In this document: positions 54,747 through 63,982 of the stretch, piece by piece
Numbering within the stretch: position 1 is the stretch's first letter
Layout of the letters: every line of letters begins with the position of its first letter
Assembly: GCF_001623525.1 (NCBI RefSeq)
Contig: NZ_CP015225.1
Coordinates: forward strand, 2,232,001-2,296,000
Direction of reading: 5' to 3'
DNA: 64,000 nt
Origin: Pseudomonas fluorescens
GTDB taxonomy: Bacteria > Pseudomonadota > Gammaproteobacteria > Pseudomonadales > Pseudomonadaceae
Translations under genes and position numbers: made by a program
The notes under the pieces: generated by a model
Database searches by the model: none
Told to the model about the DNA's origin: nothing
Seen by the model: only the letters and a program-made list of their open reading frames with translations

Positions 54747-56699
54747 ATGAAAATAAAAAACAAGCTTGTGCTGACGTTCGTATTGGTCGCGTTTATACCC
54801 GTGAGCTTGGTCGCAGTGATTTCGGTGACTAACACACGAACGCTGGCAGTTGATCAGTTTATGGATGGCAGTACGCGGGAAATACGTCAGATCGATGGCA
54901 ACATTCGCCAGTTTTTCGACGCCAGCCAGCAAAATGTCGATCAAATGGCAACCGATCCAGTTTATGTATCGGTTGGCGCGCTGAAGAACTACCAGACCGG
55001 CGATGCCGCCAGCCGGCCATTGCCTCCTGCGGCCCAGCAACTGATCGAAAGGTTTGCGCATTACGGTGCGGCCCACCCGTCCGCGGCGATTCTCTCCATC
55101 GGCCTGGAGGACGGCTCCTATGCCAAATGGCCAGATGATCCTCAGCTGGCCAACTACGATCCGCGTTCACGCCCTTGGTATAAAGCGGCGATGGCGAGCC
55201 CTGGAAAAACCGTACGAACACCCGCTTTTTATCCAGCCTATGATTACGGTAAGGAAGATGCAGCACTGGTGGGGACAGCCAGGGCAATGATCACGAGCGA
55301 TGGCATCGTCAAAGGTGTGTTAGCCGTGAACGTGTCTTTGAAAAACCTCACAGAGCTGGTCAAAAGTATCAAGCTTGGCGAAAGCGGCTACGTGATGTTG
55401 ATCGAGGACGGAATCGTACTGGTAGACCCCCGCGACACGACGCATAGCTTCAAGCCGCTCAAGGACCTGGGCGCGGCCTATGCAAAGTTGGCCACCATCC
55501 CGCAGGGATCAACCGAGGTTGAACTCAATGGGATCCCTTACATGGCCAACGTCTGGACGTCGCCTGATCTTGGCTGGCGCTATATCGGCTTGATCGAACG
55601 TAGTGAAGTCATGAGCGCGGCCACTCGCATGACCTACCTCACCACCCTCATCGTGGGAGGGTTGACAGTCATTTTTGCCTTGGTCGCCGTGGCATTTTCC
55701 AAGTCCATCGTCAAACCCATCAGCCAGGTCAGCACCGGACTGCAATCGATCGCACAGGGCGAGGGAGATCTGCGTCGCGAACTAGAGTTTCAGGGTAACG
55801 ATGAAACCGCTGAACTGGCAGGCTGGTTCAATAAGTTTCTCAGCGCCATACGTCAGTTGATCCAACACATCGGCGCCGCATCGAGCAATCTGCAAAATGC
55901 CTCGAGGGTTAACAGCGAGGTAGCCAACAACATGAACGAGGCCGCCGGGAGACAGCGCGAAGCGGTGGAGTTGGTGTCGACCGCGTTCAACGAGATGGTC
56001 GCAACCGCCAATGAGGTGGCCCGTTCATGCAGCGGCGCAGCAGAGTCCGCCGAGAATGGACATCGCCGCGTGGCGGAGGGCAAGCAGCAGATCGAGATCA
56101 CCACGGACAACGTGAATCGCCTGGGACGCCGTCTGACCGAGTCGTCGCAGTCCATGACAGAGCTCGAAGCCGGCAGTCGCAGCATCAACCAGATCCTTGG
56201 CACCATTCGCGCCATTGCCGAGCAAACCAATCTGCTGGCCCTGAACGCAGCCATTGAAGCCGCCAGGGCGGGCGATCAAGGCCGAGGATTTGCAGTGGTG
56301 GCAGATGAAGTCAGAGCACTGGCCAAGCGCACATCCGATTCGACCGGCGAAATCGAGCAACTGCTCGGCGCACTAGGCAGCAAGACCCAGGAGGTCATGG
56401 GCAAAATGGGTAGCTGCCTGGAGCTCTCGCACGCCAGCGTATCGTCCATCGAGAGCACTCGAGACAGCTTTGAAGGCATCCAATTGTCGGTCAATGAAAT
56501 AAGGGATCAAAACCTGCAGATATCCGCCGCTGCTGAAGAGCAGCATAGCGTGGCCGAAGAGATCAATCGGCATATCCAGCAGATTTATGACGAGGCTCGG
56601 CTGGTGGAGAGCTTGGCCAACTCTGCACAAGATGACTCCGGCAAGTTGTCGAGTCTGTCAGATGAACTGAACGGTCTGGTGGGGCGCTTCAAATCGTGA
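54747..56699 (+). CDS. Methyl-accepting chemotaxis protein, dCache sensor
   Basis: 650 residues. Transmembrane segment 1 is at about 8-28 and segment 2 at about 295-317. Between them is a periplasmic dCache domain with YDPRSRPWY at about 137-145. After a HAMP region comes the signalling domain with [18 protein letters not shown] and [15 protein letters not shown]. There is no pentapeptide tether at the C-terminus. Its position suggests it senses the compound taken up by the neighbouring permease. Confidence 0.94.
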   Translation: MKIKNKLVLTFVLVAFIPVSLVAVISVTNTRTLAVDQFMDGSTREIRQIDGNIRQFFDASQQNVDQMATDPVYVSVGALKNYQTGDAASRPLPPAAQQLIERFAHYGAAHPSAAILSIGLEDGSYAKWPDDPQLANYDPRSRPWYKAAMASPGKTVRTPAFYPAYDYGKEDAALVGTARAMITSDGIVKGVLAVNVSLKNLTELVKSIKLGESGYVMLIEDGIVLVDPRDTTHSFKPLKDLGAAYAKLATIPQGSTEVELNGIPYMANVWTSPDLGWRYIGLIERSEVMSAATRMTYLTTLIVGGLTVIFALVAVAFSKSIVKPISQVSTGLQSIAQGEGDLRRELEFQGNDETAELAGWFNKFLSAIRQLIQHIGAASSNLQNASRVNSEVANNMNEAAGRQREAVELVSTAFNEMVATANEVARSCSGAAESAENGHRRVAEGKQQIEITTDNVNRLGRRLTESSQSMTELEAGSRSINQILGTIRAIAEQTNLLALNAAIEAARAGDQGRGFAVVADEVRALAKRTSDSTGEIEQLLGALGSKTQEVMGKMGSCLELSHASVSSIESTRDSFEGIQLSVNEIRDQNLQISAAAEEQHSVAEEINRHIQQIYDEARLVESLANSAQDDSGKLSSLSDELNGLVGRFKS

Positions 56700-56820
56700 A
56701 CCGTCGTCGTTCGCCTGGAAGTCCCAACTGGTCCATTCGCATGGAAGTGACCAGCGGAGCGTTTCGTTCTCGCGATGAGCCGCTGTCAAGACATCCAGGC
56801 TTGAGGCCAGGCGCACATCA

Positions 56821-57576
56821 TCAGTCGGATGTAGGGGCGGGCAAGGCCACCTCTCCACCGAATTGTCGCGATATGACTTCGGCACCCTTGATCGCCAATT
56901 CGATAAACTCCTTTTCATTCATGTTCATTCGGACAGTCGGTGCCCCCACCGACAAGCAATAGTGCACTTCTTGATTGACGTCCTTGATGGGTACCGAGAT
57001 CGCCGAGATGCCTAACAGCCGTTCGCCATGGGAAACGGCATAACCCTGCTCCCGGATCATGGCGAACTCTTCAAGCACCGCGCCATTGGTGCGCTTCGTC
57101 GCTTTGGCAACATTTTTGACTAACGGGGTGAGCTGGGCTTTGGGCATATAGGCCATCAAGACCTTTGAAGCAGACCCTACCAACAAGGGAATCTGTTCAC
57201 CCGCCTGGACCACCGCGCGCAACGGTGCCGAGCTGGTAGTGACCGAGTCGAGACAGACTCGATTGCGATCACTCACCGCATGAATGGAGACTGTTTCTTC
57301 AGTCTGCTCAGCGAGTTCTTGCAATACGGGTCGAGCGATCTCACGAATACCCAGGGTACTTTTTACCAGGCCAGCCAAGCGCGTGAACCGGAAGGACAAG
57401 CAATATTGCTGCTCGAGACGTACCAGGTAGCCAGCCTTTTCAAGACTCTGGACAATACGAAACGTCGTCGACTTCGGTAGCTCGATACGGTCTGCAATGT
57501 CTTGAAGCGTAAGGCTGCTGCGGTCTGAACTAAAGCTTTCGAAAACTGCCAAGATACGTTGCACAGAGCGCATCAT
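56821..57576 (-). CDS. IclR family transcriptional regulator
   Basis: 251 residues. The winged helix (LTLQDIADRIELPKSTTFRI) and IclR effector domain (VCLDSVTTSSAPLRAVVQAG, LGISAISVPIKDVNQEVHYC) are clear. It is the most likely master regulator of the surrounding catabolic operons, since IclR proteins such as PcaR and PobR control aromatic acid degradation. A perfect repeat ATCGTT-N6-AACGAT lies 21 bp upstream of its start and would serve autoregulation. Confidence 0.94.
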   Translation of the reverse strand: MMRSVQRILAVFESFSSDRSSLTLQDIADRIELPKSTTFRIVQSLEKAGYLVRLEQQYCLSFRFTRLAGLVKSTLGIREIARPVLQELAEQTEETVSIHAVSDRNRVCLDSVTTSSAPLRAVVQAGEQIPLLVGSASKVLMAYMPKAQLTPLVKNVAKATKRTNGAVLEEFAMIREQGYAVSHGERLLGISAISVPIKDVNQEVHYCLSVGAPTVRMNMNEKEFIELAIKGAEVISRQFGGEVALPAPTSD

Positions 57577-57596
57577 TCTTGAAAAACCCCATCAAA

Positions 57597-57614
57597 ATCG
57601 TTGATCGTAACGAT
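57597..57614. promoter_or_regulatory. Inverted repeat upstream of iclR-type gene
   Basis: ATCGTT-GATCGT-AACGAT, a perfect 6-bp repeat with a 6-base spacer in front of the start codon. It includes TGATCGTAAC, which matches the TGATCGGAAC core seen at 45309 and 49268 in 9 of 10 positions. Confidence 0.55.
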
Positions 57615-57670
57615 CCTCCTCGACACGAAATGCTTCATTCGCCAACAAACGAGAATCAGTCTCAAAATAA

Positions 57671-57682
57671 CATACTAGCATG
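57671..57682 (-). promoter_or_regulatory. CATGCTAGTATG promoter/operator element (iclR side)
   Basis: On the minus strand the bases read CATGCTAGTATG, which contain TGCTAGTAT, an extended -10 form. The element starts about 95 bp upstream of the IclR start. The same 12 bases occur in the same orientation relative to the gene at 63885-63896. Confidence 0.55.
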
Positions 57683-57766
57683 ACGCTATTTCACTCGCCA
57701 ACTTCAGTTCCACCCACCGAACTTGAGAACGGAGGCACATCGCGACGGCTGGCGAACGCGCCTTGT

Positions 57767-58699
57767 TCAGTCGGGCACCGTTACCAGCTGCGTGCCCAGC
57801 CAACGTTTATCCGAAACCAACGTACGAACGACGTCAGCCAAAACAACACGTGCTGCCAAACCCGCCGGCGACAACTCATCGTCCGACAAACTGGCGACTT
57901 GATTCAAGCGGGTAAAATTGAACTCGGAAATGGGTACCGTATCGAAACGGTCTTTATCATGCCTTGCAAGTGCCGCGCTAGGTTGCACCGTCATCCCCAA
58001 GCCCGCCCCCACCGCGTCCATGAGTATCGCAAGCCCGTCGATTTCCGCGATGACGTTCATCGTGCAGCCTTCTCTTTCAAAAGCATTGTTTATCAGCGCC
58101 CTGAGGCCGTGCGTACTGCCGGGCAATATAAGGGGGACGTTGGAAAGCTCACTGATTGACAGCGATTCACTCTTGCGGACCAGGGAAAAGTCAGCTGCGG
58201 AAATAGCGAAAAGACGTTCATTTACCAGCGGTTGAGTGCTGAATCTGCGCCCATGATCAGCGCCAAACAATATCGCAAGATCGATCTGTCTAGCACTCAG
58301 CATCCGCTCCAGGTTGCCCGATAACGCCTCGACAATACGAAGGGAAATATCCGGGTATCGCTCTCGCATCGCCTCCATGAACGGCAGTGCAACGACGCCT
58401 GAGGTGGATGGAGCCAATCCCACCGTGACATGCCCGGCGAACCGTCCAGTCCGGGCCGCGTGGGCCGCATCCTCTGCGTTGCGCAATACCAGTTGTGCTC
58501 GATGCCAGAATGCCAATCCGGCGCTGGTGGGCTGCACGCCGCTCTTCTTTCTTAGCAGCAACCGAACGGACAGTTCATTCTCCAGTCGACTGATTTGTTG
58601 ACTGAGGGCCGAGGTGACAACATCGAGTTCAAGCGCTGCTCGCCCCATGCTTCCACACTCAACTACCCGGACAAAGTAGCGCAGTTGACGCAGTTCCAT
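57767..58699 (-). CDS. LysR family regulator
   Basis: 310 residues. It starts MELRQLRYFVRVVECGSMGR after GGAGGTGTCCG. Winged-helix motif SMGRAALELDVVTSALSQQI, then the effector domain with PSTSGVVALPFMEAMRERYP, like the NAC/cbl-type group. It follows a terminator behind the acyl-CoA synthetase operon and precedes the IclR gene region. A T-N11-A LysR box at 63842-63870 is a candidate target. Confidence 0.94.
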   Translation of the reverse strand: MELRQLRYFVRVVECGSMGRAALELDVVTSALSQQISRLENELSVRLLLRKKSGVQPTSAGLAFWHRAQLVLRNAEDAAHAARTGRFAGHVTVGLAPSTSGVVALPFMEAMRERYPDISLRIVEALSGNLERMLSARQIDLAILFGADHGRRFSTQPLVNERLFAISAADFSLVRKSESLSISELSNVPLILPGSTHGLRALINNAFEREGCTMNVIAEIDGLAILMDAVGAGLGMTVQPSAALARHDKDRFDTVPISEFNFTRLNQVASLSDDELSPAGLAARVVLADVVRTLVSDKRWLGTQLVTVPD

Positions 58700-58723
58700 C
58701 GGACACCTCCACTATCACAACGA

Positions 58724-58747
58724 TGCCTGGACCGGTCGGTCCAGGCA
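58724..58747 (-). terminator. Terminator of the acyl-CoA synthetase operon
   Basis: Perfect 10-bp stem TGCCTGGACC / GGTCCAGGCA with loop GGTC, 8 bp after the last operon gene on the minus strand. Confidence 0.75.
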
Positions 58748-58754
58748 CGACACG

Positions 58755-59552
58755 CTATTTGCCGATAAAACGCGGTTTCCTTTTTTCCTTGTAAGCTTTG
58801 ATGGCCTCCTTGTAATCATCCGTGGATTGCACCACGGCCATCTGCGCAGCCACCGACTCCAAGCTCGTCCGCAAATCAGTCCGCAGCGATTGGTATAGCA
58901 GCTTCTTTATGCTGCGTTGCTGGATGGGAGGGCCATCCGCCAGGCGTGTAGCAAAATCCAGCGTTTGCTGCATGAGTTCGTCATCACTGAATACTCGGTT
59001 GACGATGCCTAATGCCAACGCCTCCTCAGCACTGACGAAATCGCCCGTCCATAATAATTCCAGGGCTTTCGCGGTACCGACTATGCGCGGCAGCAAATAG
59101 CAGCCACCATTTCCAGGGATCAGGCCAACACGAATATAAGCCTCAGCAAATCGAGCCGACTCTGATGCGAAACGCATATCACACTGCAACGAAAGATCCA
59201 TGCCCGCCCCCACCGCCGCGCCGTTTACCGCCGCGATGAGTGGCTTTTCAAAGTTCTCGATCGCTAATGCCACCTGGTGGGTGACTTTTTGCAATCTGAT
59301 TTTACGCTCGAGCGGCGTTGGATCCCCCTCTGCGCTTTCGGCGGCCCGACGGCCCAGGTCGCCTCCGGAGCAGAATGCATCACCGGCACCGGTAATGACG
59401 AAACAACCGATGTCATCATTTTCATCGGCAGCCAGCAATGCAGTGCGAAGCGAATCCAGCATGCTCTCGCTCAAGGCGTTCTTTTTTTCGGGCCGGTTTA
59501 GCTTGGCTACCATCACCCGGCCAACGGTACTGACTTCTAGATCAGACATCAT
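58755..59552 (-). CDS. Crotonase-fold protein lacking the usual catalytic Glu pair
   Basis: 265 residues. The oxyanion-hole blocks DAFCSGGDLG and NGAAVGAGMDLSLQCD are present. The two hydratase glutamates are replaced: Asp in GAGMDL, and Tyr in FAEAYIRVG; the isomerase Asp of PaaG is also absent (LIPGNGG). It may therefore be an isomerase, hydrolase or dehalogenase-type member, not a plain hydratase. It is the last gene of the operon led by the acyl-CoA synthetase. Confidence 0.88.
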   Translation of the reverse strand: MMSDLEVSTVGRVMVAKLNRPEKKNALSESMLDSLRTALLAADENDDIGCFVITGAGDAFCSGGDLGRRAAESAEGDPTPLERKIRLQKVTHQVALAIENFEKPLIAAVNGAAVGAGMDLSLQCDMRFASESARFAEAYIRVGLIPGNGGCYLLPRIVGTAKALELLWTGDFVSAEEALALGIVNRVFSDDELMQQTLDFATRLADGPPIQQRSIKKLLYQSLRTDLRTSLESVAAQMAVVQSTDDYKEAIKAYKEKRKPRFIGK

Positions 59553-59612
59553 ATTCCCTCAGTTCGATATGGACACGCCGCCCGTGCAAAACCACACTCG
59601 TTGCCCGCTGCG

Positions 59613-60350
59613 CTATTGCTCGGCCTGAGCCAGTGCACGGTGTCGTGCATGCTCGTCCCGAGCCTGCAACAATGCAGCTCTCAGCGAACGATTGAGCCAC
59701 CGCTTGTTTTCGGCAAACGTGCGCGGGTTCTTTGCCCCCAACGCCTGCCCCAGCGCCGAAGCTTTCAAATGGAGTTCGTCTCGCAGGGCTACCTCGCGGA
59801 CCAGCCCTCTCGCCAATGCTTCGGTAGCCTTCATCGCCCTGCCACTCTGAATCAGATCAAGCGCCAAAGCGCGTCCGCCGATGACCTCTAAAATGTTTGC
59901 ACCCGAGAAGGTGGCGATACCCAAATCAATTTCGGGCAGCGACAGTTTCGCGGTATCGACGGCGACACAGGCATCCGCCAAGAGCGCAAGCATCGCGCCA
60001 CCTCCCGTCGCGGTACCATTGAGCACTGTGACAACTGGCTTGGGGCAGTCCATCACGGCGTCCTGTAGCGCCGCCAACGCCAACGACCTTCGTTCACGCT
60101 GGCGTGCCGTATCACCGTCCGCCGGTTGTTCACGAATATCGACCCCTGCGCAGAACACGCGCTCACCAGTCCCGGTCAACATCACCGCGTTTATCTGCGG
60201 GTCATCAGTGGCCGCCTGCAGTGCAGCCGTCATACGCTCCATCATATCCACCGTCATCGCATTCGCCTTGGCGGCACGATTAAGAGTGATCCACAGGAGC
60301 GACTCATGTCGCTCAACCGTCAACTCGCTGGCTAGTTCATCCACGGACAT
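59613..60350 (-). CDS. Enoyl-CoA hydratase/isomerase family protein
   Basis: 245 residues. CoA-binding and oxyanion blocks GERVFCAGVDIR and NGTATGGGAMLALLAD are present. One catalytic Glu is kept (SLPEIDLGIATF); the first Glu position has Ala (GGGAML), as in several isomerase-type members. It lies 60 bp ahead of the other crotonase gene and 49 bp behind the reductase, within one operon. Confidence 0.9.
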   Translation of the reverse strand: MSVDELASELTVERHESLLWITLNRAAKANAMTVDMMERMTAALQAATDDPQINAVMLTGTGERVFCAGVDIREQPADGDTARQRERRSLALAALQDAVMDCPKPVVTVLNGTATGGGAMLALLADACVAVDTAKLSLPEIDLGIATFSGANILEVIGGRALALDLIQSGRAMKATEALARGLVREVALRDELHLKASALGQALGAKNPRTFAENKRWLNRSLRAALLQARDEHARHRALAQAEQ

Positions 60351-60399
60351 CTTCCTCTACGTGCTTGTTTTTATTTCATCGAGACACACGACACGAGTT

Positions 60400-61440
60400 C
60401 TACTGGGGAGTCTTTTGTCCCGACACAAACATGTCCGCGAAAAACTCTTCCTCGGGGAGGTTGCGTAAGGCCACAAAATCCTGCCTTGCCGATTGCACGA
60501 CGACGGGCGCTCCACAGGCATAGACCTGATGCTGGGAAAGATCCTCGTAATCTTCCATGACTGCACGGTGAACAAAGCCGACCCGACCTTCCCATAGGTC
60601 GTCGGGGTGCGCTTCTGACAGGACAGGTATGAACGTGACGTTGTGACTTTTCGTCCAAGCCTCGGCAACGGAACTCAAATACAGATCCGAGGCCCTTCGC
60701 CCGCCCCAATAGAGCGTTATTTCACGACTCGATGCTTTTTCAAGTTCGCGCTCAATCATGGCTTTGATCGGTGCGAACCCTGTGCCGCTGGCAACGAAGA
60801 CCATTGGTTTGTTACTGTCTTCACGCACAAAAAAAGTACCTAGCGGGCCTTCAAGGCGCACCAGGTCGTTTTCTTTCATGACATTGAAAACGTGTTGGCT
60901 AAACGGGCCACCGTAATTCCTGAGATGCAATTCCAACACGTTGTCGTCGGGCACATTTGCCAGCGACAAACTGCGACGAATACCGCCTGGCATCACCACG
61001 TTGATGTATTGCCCAGGCAAAAACCTGAAAGACTCCTTGGCAGGAAGGCGCAGGCGAATTCTCATCACATCCTCGGCCAGGCGCTCGAGACGATCGACAC
61101 GGGAAACAAGCCGACGAATAGGGATGTCTTGTGTTGCTTCCACCACCTCGCAGGCGATCGTCAATGCGGTTAAAGCCTTTGCCTGGCACAGGAGCGCGTA
61201 TCCCTGCTGCCGGTCCTCGTTGGAAAGTATCGCCATGCTGGACTCCGCATGATCGACCACCCCGTCGAGTACTTTGGCCCGACAGGTTCCGCAGATGCCA
61301 TTTTGACAACTGTAGGGCAGTTGACACCCGCTTTTGAGGGCGGCAGCAAGTATCGTATCGTCTTGCTGCACCTCGAACGTGCGGTCGATAGGCTTCACAT
61401 TGACCCGATGCGTCAATGTGGCGGACAGGCTGTCATTCAT
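60400..61440 (-). CDS. 2Fe-2S flavoprotein reductase of an oxygenase
   Basis: 346 residues. The plant-type ferredoxin domain has CQLPYSCQNGICGTCRAKV and a fourth Cys in ALLCQAK. The ferredoxin-NADP reductase domain follows with FAD motif RLRLPAKESFRFLPGQYI and NAD motif ASGTGFAPIKAMIE. This is the BenC/XylZ/phenol-hydroxylase-reductase type, which feeds electrons to a Rieske or diiron oxygenase. None is in the window, so its partner is probably beyond the right edge. Confidence 0.93.
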   Translation of the reverse strand: MNDSLSATLTHRVNVKPIDRTFEVQQDDTILAAALKSGCQLPYSCQNGICGTCRAKVLDGVVDHAESSMAILSNEDRQQGYALLCQAKALTALTIACEVVEATQDIPIRRLVSRVDRLERLAEDVMRIRLRLPAKESFRFLPGQYINVVMPGGIRRSLSLANVPDDNVLELHLRNYGGPFSQHVFNVMKENDLVRLEGPLGTFFVREDSNKPMVFVASGTGFAPIKAMIERELEKASSREITLYWGGRRASDLYLSSVAEAWTKSHNVTFIPVLSEAHPDDLWEGRVGFVHRAVMEDYEDLSQHQVYACGAPVVVQSARQDFVALRNLPEEEFFADMFVSGQKTPQ

Positions 61441-61508
61441 AGCGATTCACCCCTTTACAGAATGTTTTGTACATTGCTCTTTCTCGCGGCAAGCTTGGGG
61501 GCGGTTCA

Positions 61509-63623
61509 TTAACCGCGCACAATCAAGGCGTCCGCGGCAATCACACCGTGGGGCAATACAAACATTGGATTGATGTCGATTTCGGCTATATCGCTGCGCT
61601 GCTGCCAGGCAAACTGCGATAACGCCACCAACGCGCGGGCAACAGCATCGACGTCAAGGGGAGGCGCGCCCCGAACCCCGTTCATGATCACGCTACATTG
61701 CAATTCATCGAGCATTTCCATAGCGGTTGGCAGGCCGAAAGGGGCGATTCGACACGCGGAATCCTTCAGTACTTCCGCATAAATCCCACCTGCGCCGACT
61801 ACCACCACTGGGCCAAATGAAGGATCCTTGACCACCCCGGCAATCAGTTCGAAGCCACCTGTCACCATCTCGGAAACGAGGACACCTTCAATGTGGGCGG
61901 CAGGCACATGCCGTTGCGCGTTGGCTAACACCTGCTCGATCGCTGACTCCAGCTCCTGGGCTGTCCGAATGCCGACCTTTACGCCGCCTATTTCGGTTTT
62001 GTGCGCAATGTCCGCAGAGACAATCTTGACGACTAGGGGCGCTTTGACTTTGTCGAACAGCGCAGTGTCAAAACCCTTCACGATCAGGTCGGTTGTGACG
62101 GGGATACCGATGGAACGCAGCATTTCCTTGGACTCGACCTCGGACAACGATGCCCGACTGCCAACGGCGGTGCTAAGCGGTACAGAAGCTCGCTCTACTT
62201 TGAGCCCCTCATCCTCTTGCATCTGCAAAATGCGCGATTGAGTCCGCTTGAATCGCATCAGCATTGCGATAGCTTTGGCGGCTCGCGACGGCGAAGGCAA
62301 CACCGGAATTCCCGCATCAGCGAATACACGCAGCGCCTCTGCAACCTGAACGCTGGGGGCTGAGGAAAAAACCAGGATCGGCTTCGACGCCGACGCGGCA
62401 ATTCGGGCCAATACCTGGGCTGCCGCCAGGCTGCCAGAGGCGCCTGTGGTTGCCAGGTTAATGCAAAGCGATCCTACGGCGGGGTCTTCAAGCGTCGCGC
62501 TTACAGCGGCTTCCAACTTCTGCGCATTGGCCGCTGAAAAATACCCTGCGGTAAGGTCGATTGGATTATGGACGGCCCCGATGTTAGGCACGACCGCCAG
62601 CAGCTTTTGCTGGGTATCGTTACCAAGTTCACACAAGGTCAGACCTTCAGGCTCACCCGCATCTGCGAATACGATCGCAGACCCGCCTGATACCCCCATC
62701 ACCGCGACACCCCCATTGTCCGGGTATTTTTTGCTTTCCAATGCCTTGAGGAAATCCACTGCTTCATGGATCTCTCTGATCTCGACGATCCCCGTTTGCT
62801 TGAACAGGGCACGATAGAAATCATAGACACCCGTCATGCTGGCGGTATGCGATGCGGCCGCTAGTGCGCCCTGCTCGGTGACGCCCCCCTTCCACAGCAG
62901 GATCGGCTTGCCGCGCGCCGTAGCCTTGCGGCCGATTTCCAACAGCGCACGACCGTCATTGGTTCCCTCGATATAGGCGACGATGGTGTGTGTCTCGTCA
63001 TCATCAAGCAGCGCCTCAATGAGCTGTACCGTGTTGACATCGCTTTCGTTGCCCGTCGCGATGACATGCCGGAAACCAATACCGGCTTCGGCACATGCAA
63101 GGGCGATGCTGTAGCCGAATCCCCCACTCTGCGTCACCAGCGATACCGACCCTTTCTCGAGTTTCGGTTCACGCGTAATGCTACCGAATGCGGCGTAGAC
63201 ACGAGAATGGATGTTGGCAAAACCGAGGCAGTTGGGCCCGATAATACGCATGCCCGCCGCCCGGGCAATCGCGAGCATTTTCTCCTCCCGGAGAATCCCT
63301 TCCGGACCGCTCTCTCGAAAGCCACCGCTCAGAACCACCGCAAAAGGAACCTTCTTCTGCGCACTCGATTCCAGCACGGCTAAAACACCCTGCGCAGGAA
63401 CGCCAACCACTACGAGGTCGACGTCGCCTTCGATATCGGCAACGGACCCATAGCACTTCAAACCTTCAAAGGTTTCGTATTTGGGATTCACCGGATAGAT
63501 CGCACCGGTGTATCCATTGCTCATCAGAGCTCTTACGGCCTGAGAGCCGGGACGTCCCGCATCCTCCGACACGCCTACAACCGCAATCGAACGTGGTTCA
63601 AGCAAGTTTTTGTAATTATTCAT
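61509..63623 (-). CDS. ADP-forming acyl-CoA synthetase (acetate-CoA ligase family)
   Basis: 704 residues from MNNYKN; the longer frame adds a non-conserved leader. The CoA-binding domain (EPRSIAVVGVSEDAGRPG), succinyl-CoA-ligase-like domain with the phosphorylated-His region ASHTASMTG (about residue 259) and the C-terminal ATP-grasp domain (PLVVKIVSADIAHKTEIGGV) are all present in one chain. It activates an organic acid using ATP to give ADP. It leads a minus-strand operon with the reductase and two crotonase proteins. Confidence 0.93.
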   Translation of the reverse strand: MNNYKNLLEPRSIAVVGVSEDAGRPGSQAVRALMSNGYTGAIYPVNPKYETFEGLKCYGSVADIEGDVDLVVVGVPAQGVLAVLESSAQKKVPFAVVLSGGFRESGPEGILREEKMLAIARAAGMRIIGPNCLGFANIHSRVYAAFGSITREPKLEKGSVSLVTQSGGFGYSIALACAEAGIGFRHVIATGNESDVNTVQLIEALLDDDETHTIVAYIEGTNDGRALLEIGRKATARGKPILLWKGGVTEQGALAAASHTASMTGVYDFYRALFKQTGIVEIREIHEAVDFLKALESKKYPDNGGVAVMGVSGGSAIVFADAGEPEGLTLCELGNDTQQKLLAVVPNIGAVHNPIDLTAGYFSAANAQKLEAAVSATLEDPAVGSLCINLATTGASGSLAAAQVLARIAASASKPILVFSSAPSVQVAEALRVFADAGIPVLPSPSRAAKAIAMLMRFKRTQSRILQMQEDEGLKVERASVPLSTAVGSRASLSEVESKEMLRSIGIPVTTDLIVKGFDTALFDKVKAPLVVKIVSADIAHKTEIGGVKVGIRTAQELESAIEQVLANAQRHVPAAHIEGVLVSEMVTGGFELIAGVVKDPSFGPVVVVGAGGIYAEVLKDSACRIAPFGLPTAMEMLDELQCSVIMNGVRGAPPLDVDAVARALVALSQFAWQQRSDIAEIDINPMFVLPHGVIAADALIVRG

Positions 63624-63758
63624 ATCGGTACTGAAGCCCTTAATCGCTATCGAAAATCGGGAGACGAGGTAAAGAGATGCAGTCGTTTCTCTGCTCTCCC
63701 CAAAAGCAGAGCTGCCACGGTGCACTGTCGTCCGCAGCCAGCCGAAAGTCAATTATTT

Positions 63759-63774
63759 TTGGAATTGGTTCCAA
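63759..63774. promoter_or_regulatory. IclR-like inverted repeat TTGGAA-N4-TTCCAA
   Basis: TTGGAATTGGTTCCAA has perfect 6-bp arms. The TGGAA...TTCCA half-sites resemble IclR operators (TGGAAATNATTTCCA in E. coli). It overlaps the shared 18-bp element, about 135 bp from the synthetase start. Confidence 0.6.
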
Positions 63775-63783
63775 TGAATGAAA
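63766..63783 (-). promoter_or_regulatory. Shared 18-bp element before acyl-CoA synthetase operon
   Basis: The minus strand reads TTTCATTCATTGGAACCA, identical to 49389-49406 except at position 11. It points toward the synthetase operon. Confidence 0.72.
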
Positions 63784-63841
63784 CCTAAAACACCCTTTCA
63801 CACAAGCTTGAACCGGCGCTAACCCAGCACGAACCCGCTAC

Positions 63842-63870
63842 GCACAAGTTCCACTCATTGAAACTTGTGC
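63842..63870. promoter_or_regulatory. Perfect LysR-type T-N11-A box
   Basis: GCACAAGTT (63842-63850) and AACTTGTGC (63862-63870) are a perfect 9-bp inverted repeat with an 11-base spacer, the classical LysR binding geometry. It lies 15 bp upstream of the extended -10 box. Confidence 0.7.
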
Positions 63871-63884
63871 TAATTATCAAAACA

Positions 63885-63896
63885 CATGCTAGTATG
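63885..63896 (+). promoter_or_regulatory. CATGCTAGTATG promoter/operator element (right edge)
   Basis: Holds TGCTAGTAT, an extended -10-like box, 98 bp before the start codon at 63983. The identical 12 bases precede the IclR gene at a similar distance. Confidence 0.55.
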
Positions 63897-63982
63897 ATTT
63901 TGCGTCGACCGAGGGCAGCTACGGCCTCGTATGGACGGTTGATTTGTCCTGCATACATGCAGATTCAATAGGAGCATTGGTG

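Larger units (their letters stand above)
63624..63982. promoter_or_regulatory. Divergent control region at the right edge
   Basis: About 360 bp without a gene, dense in regulatory-looking elements: the shared 18-bp element, an IclR-like repeat, a LysR-type box and an extended -10 box. These are listed one by one. Confidence 0.6.
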
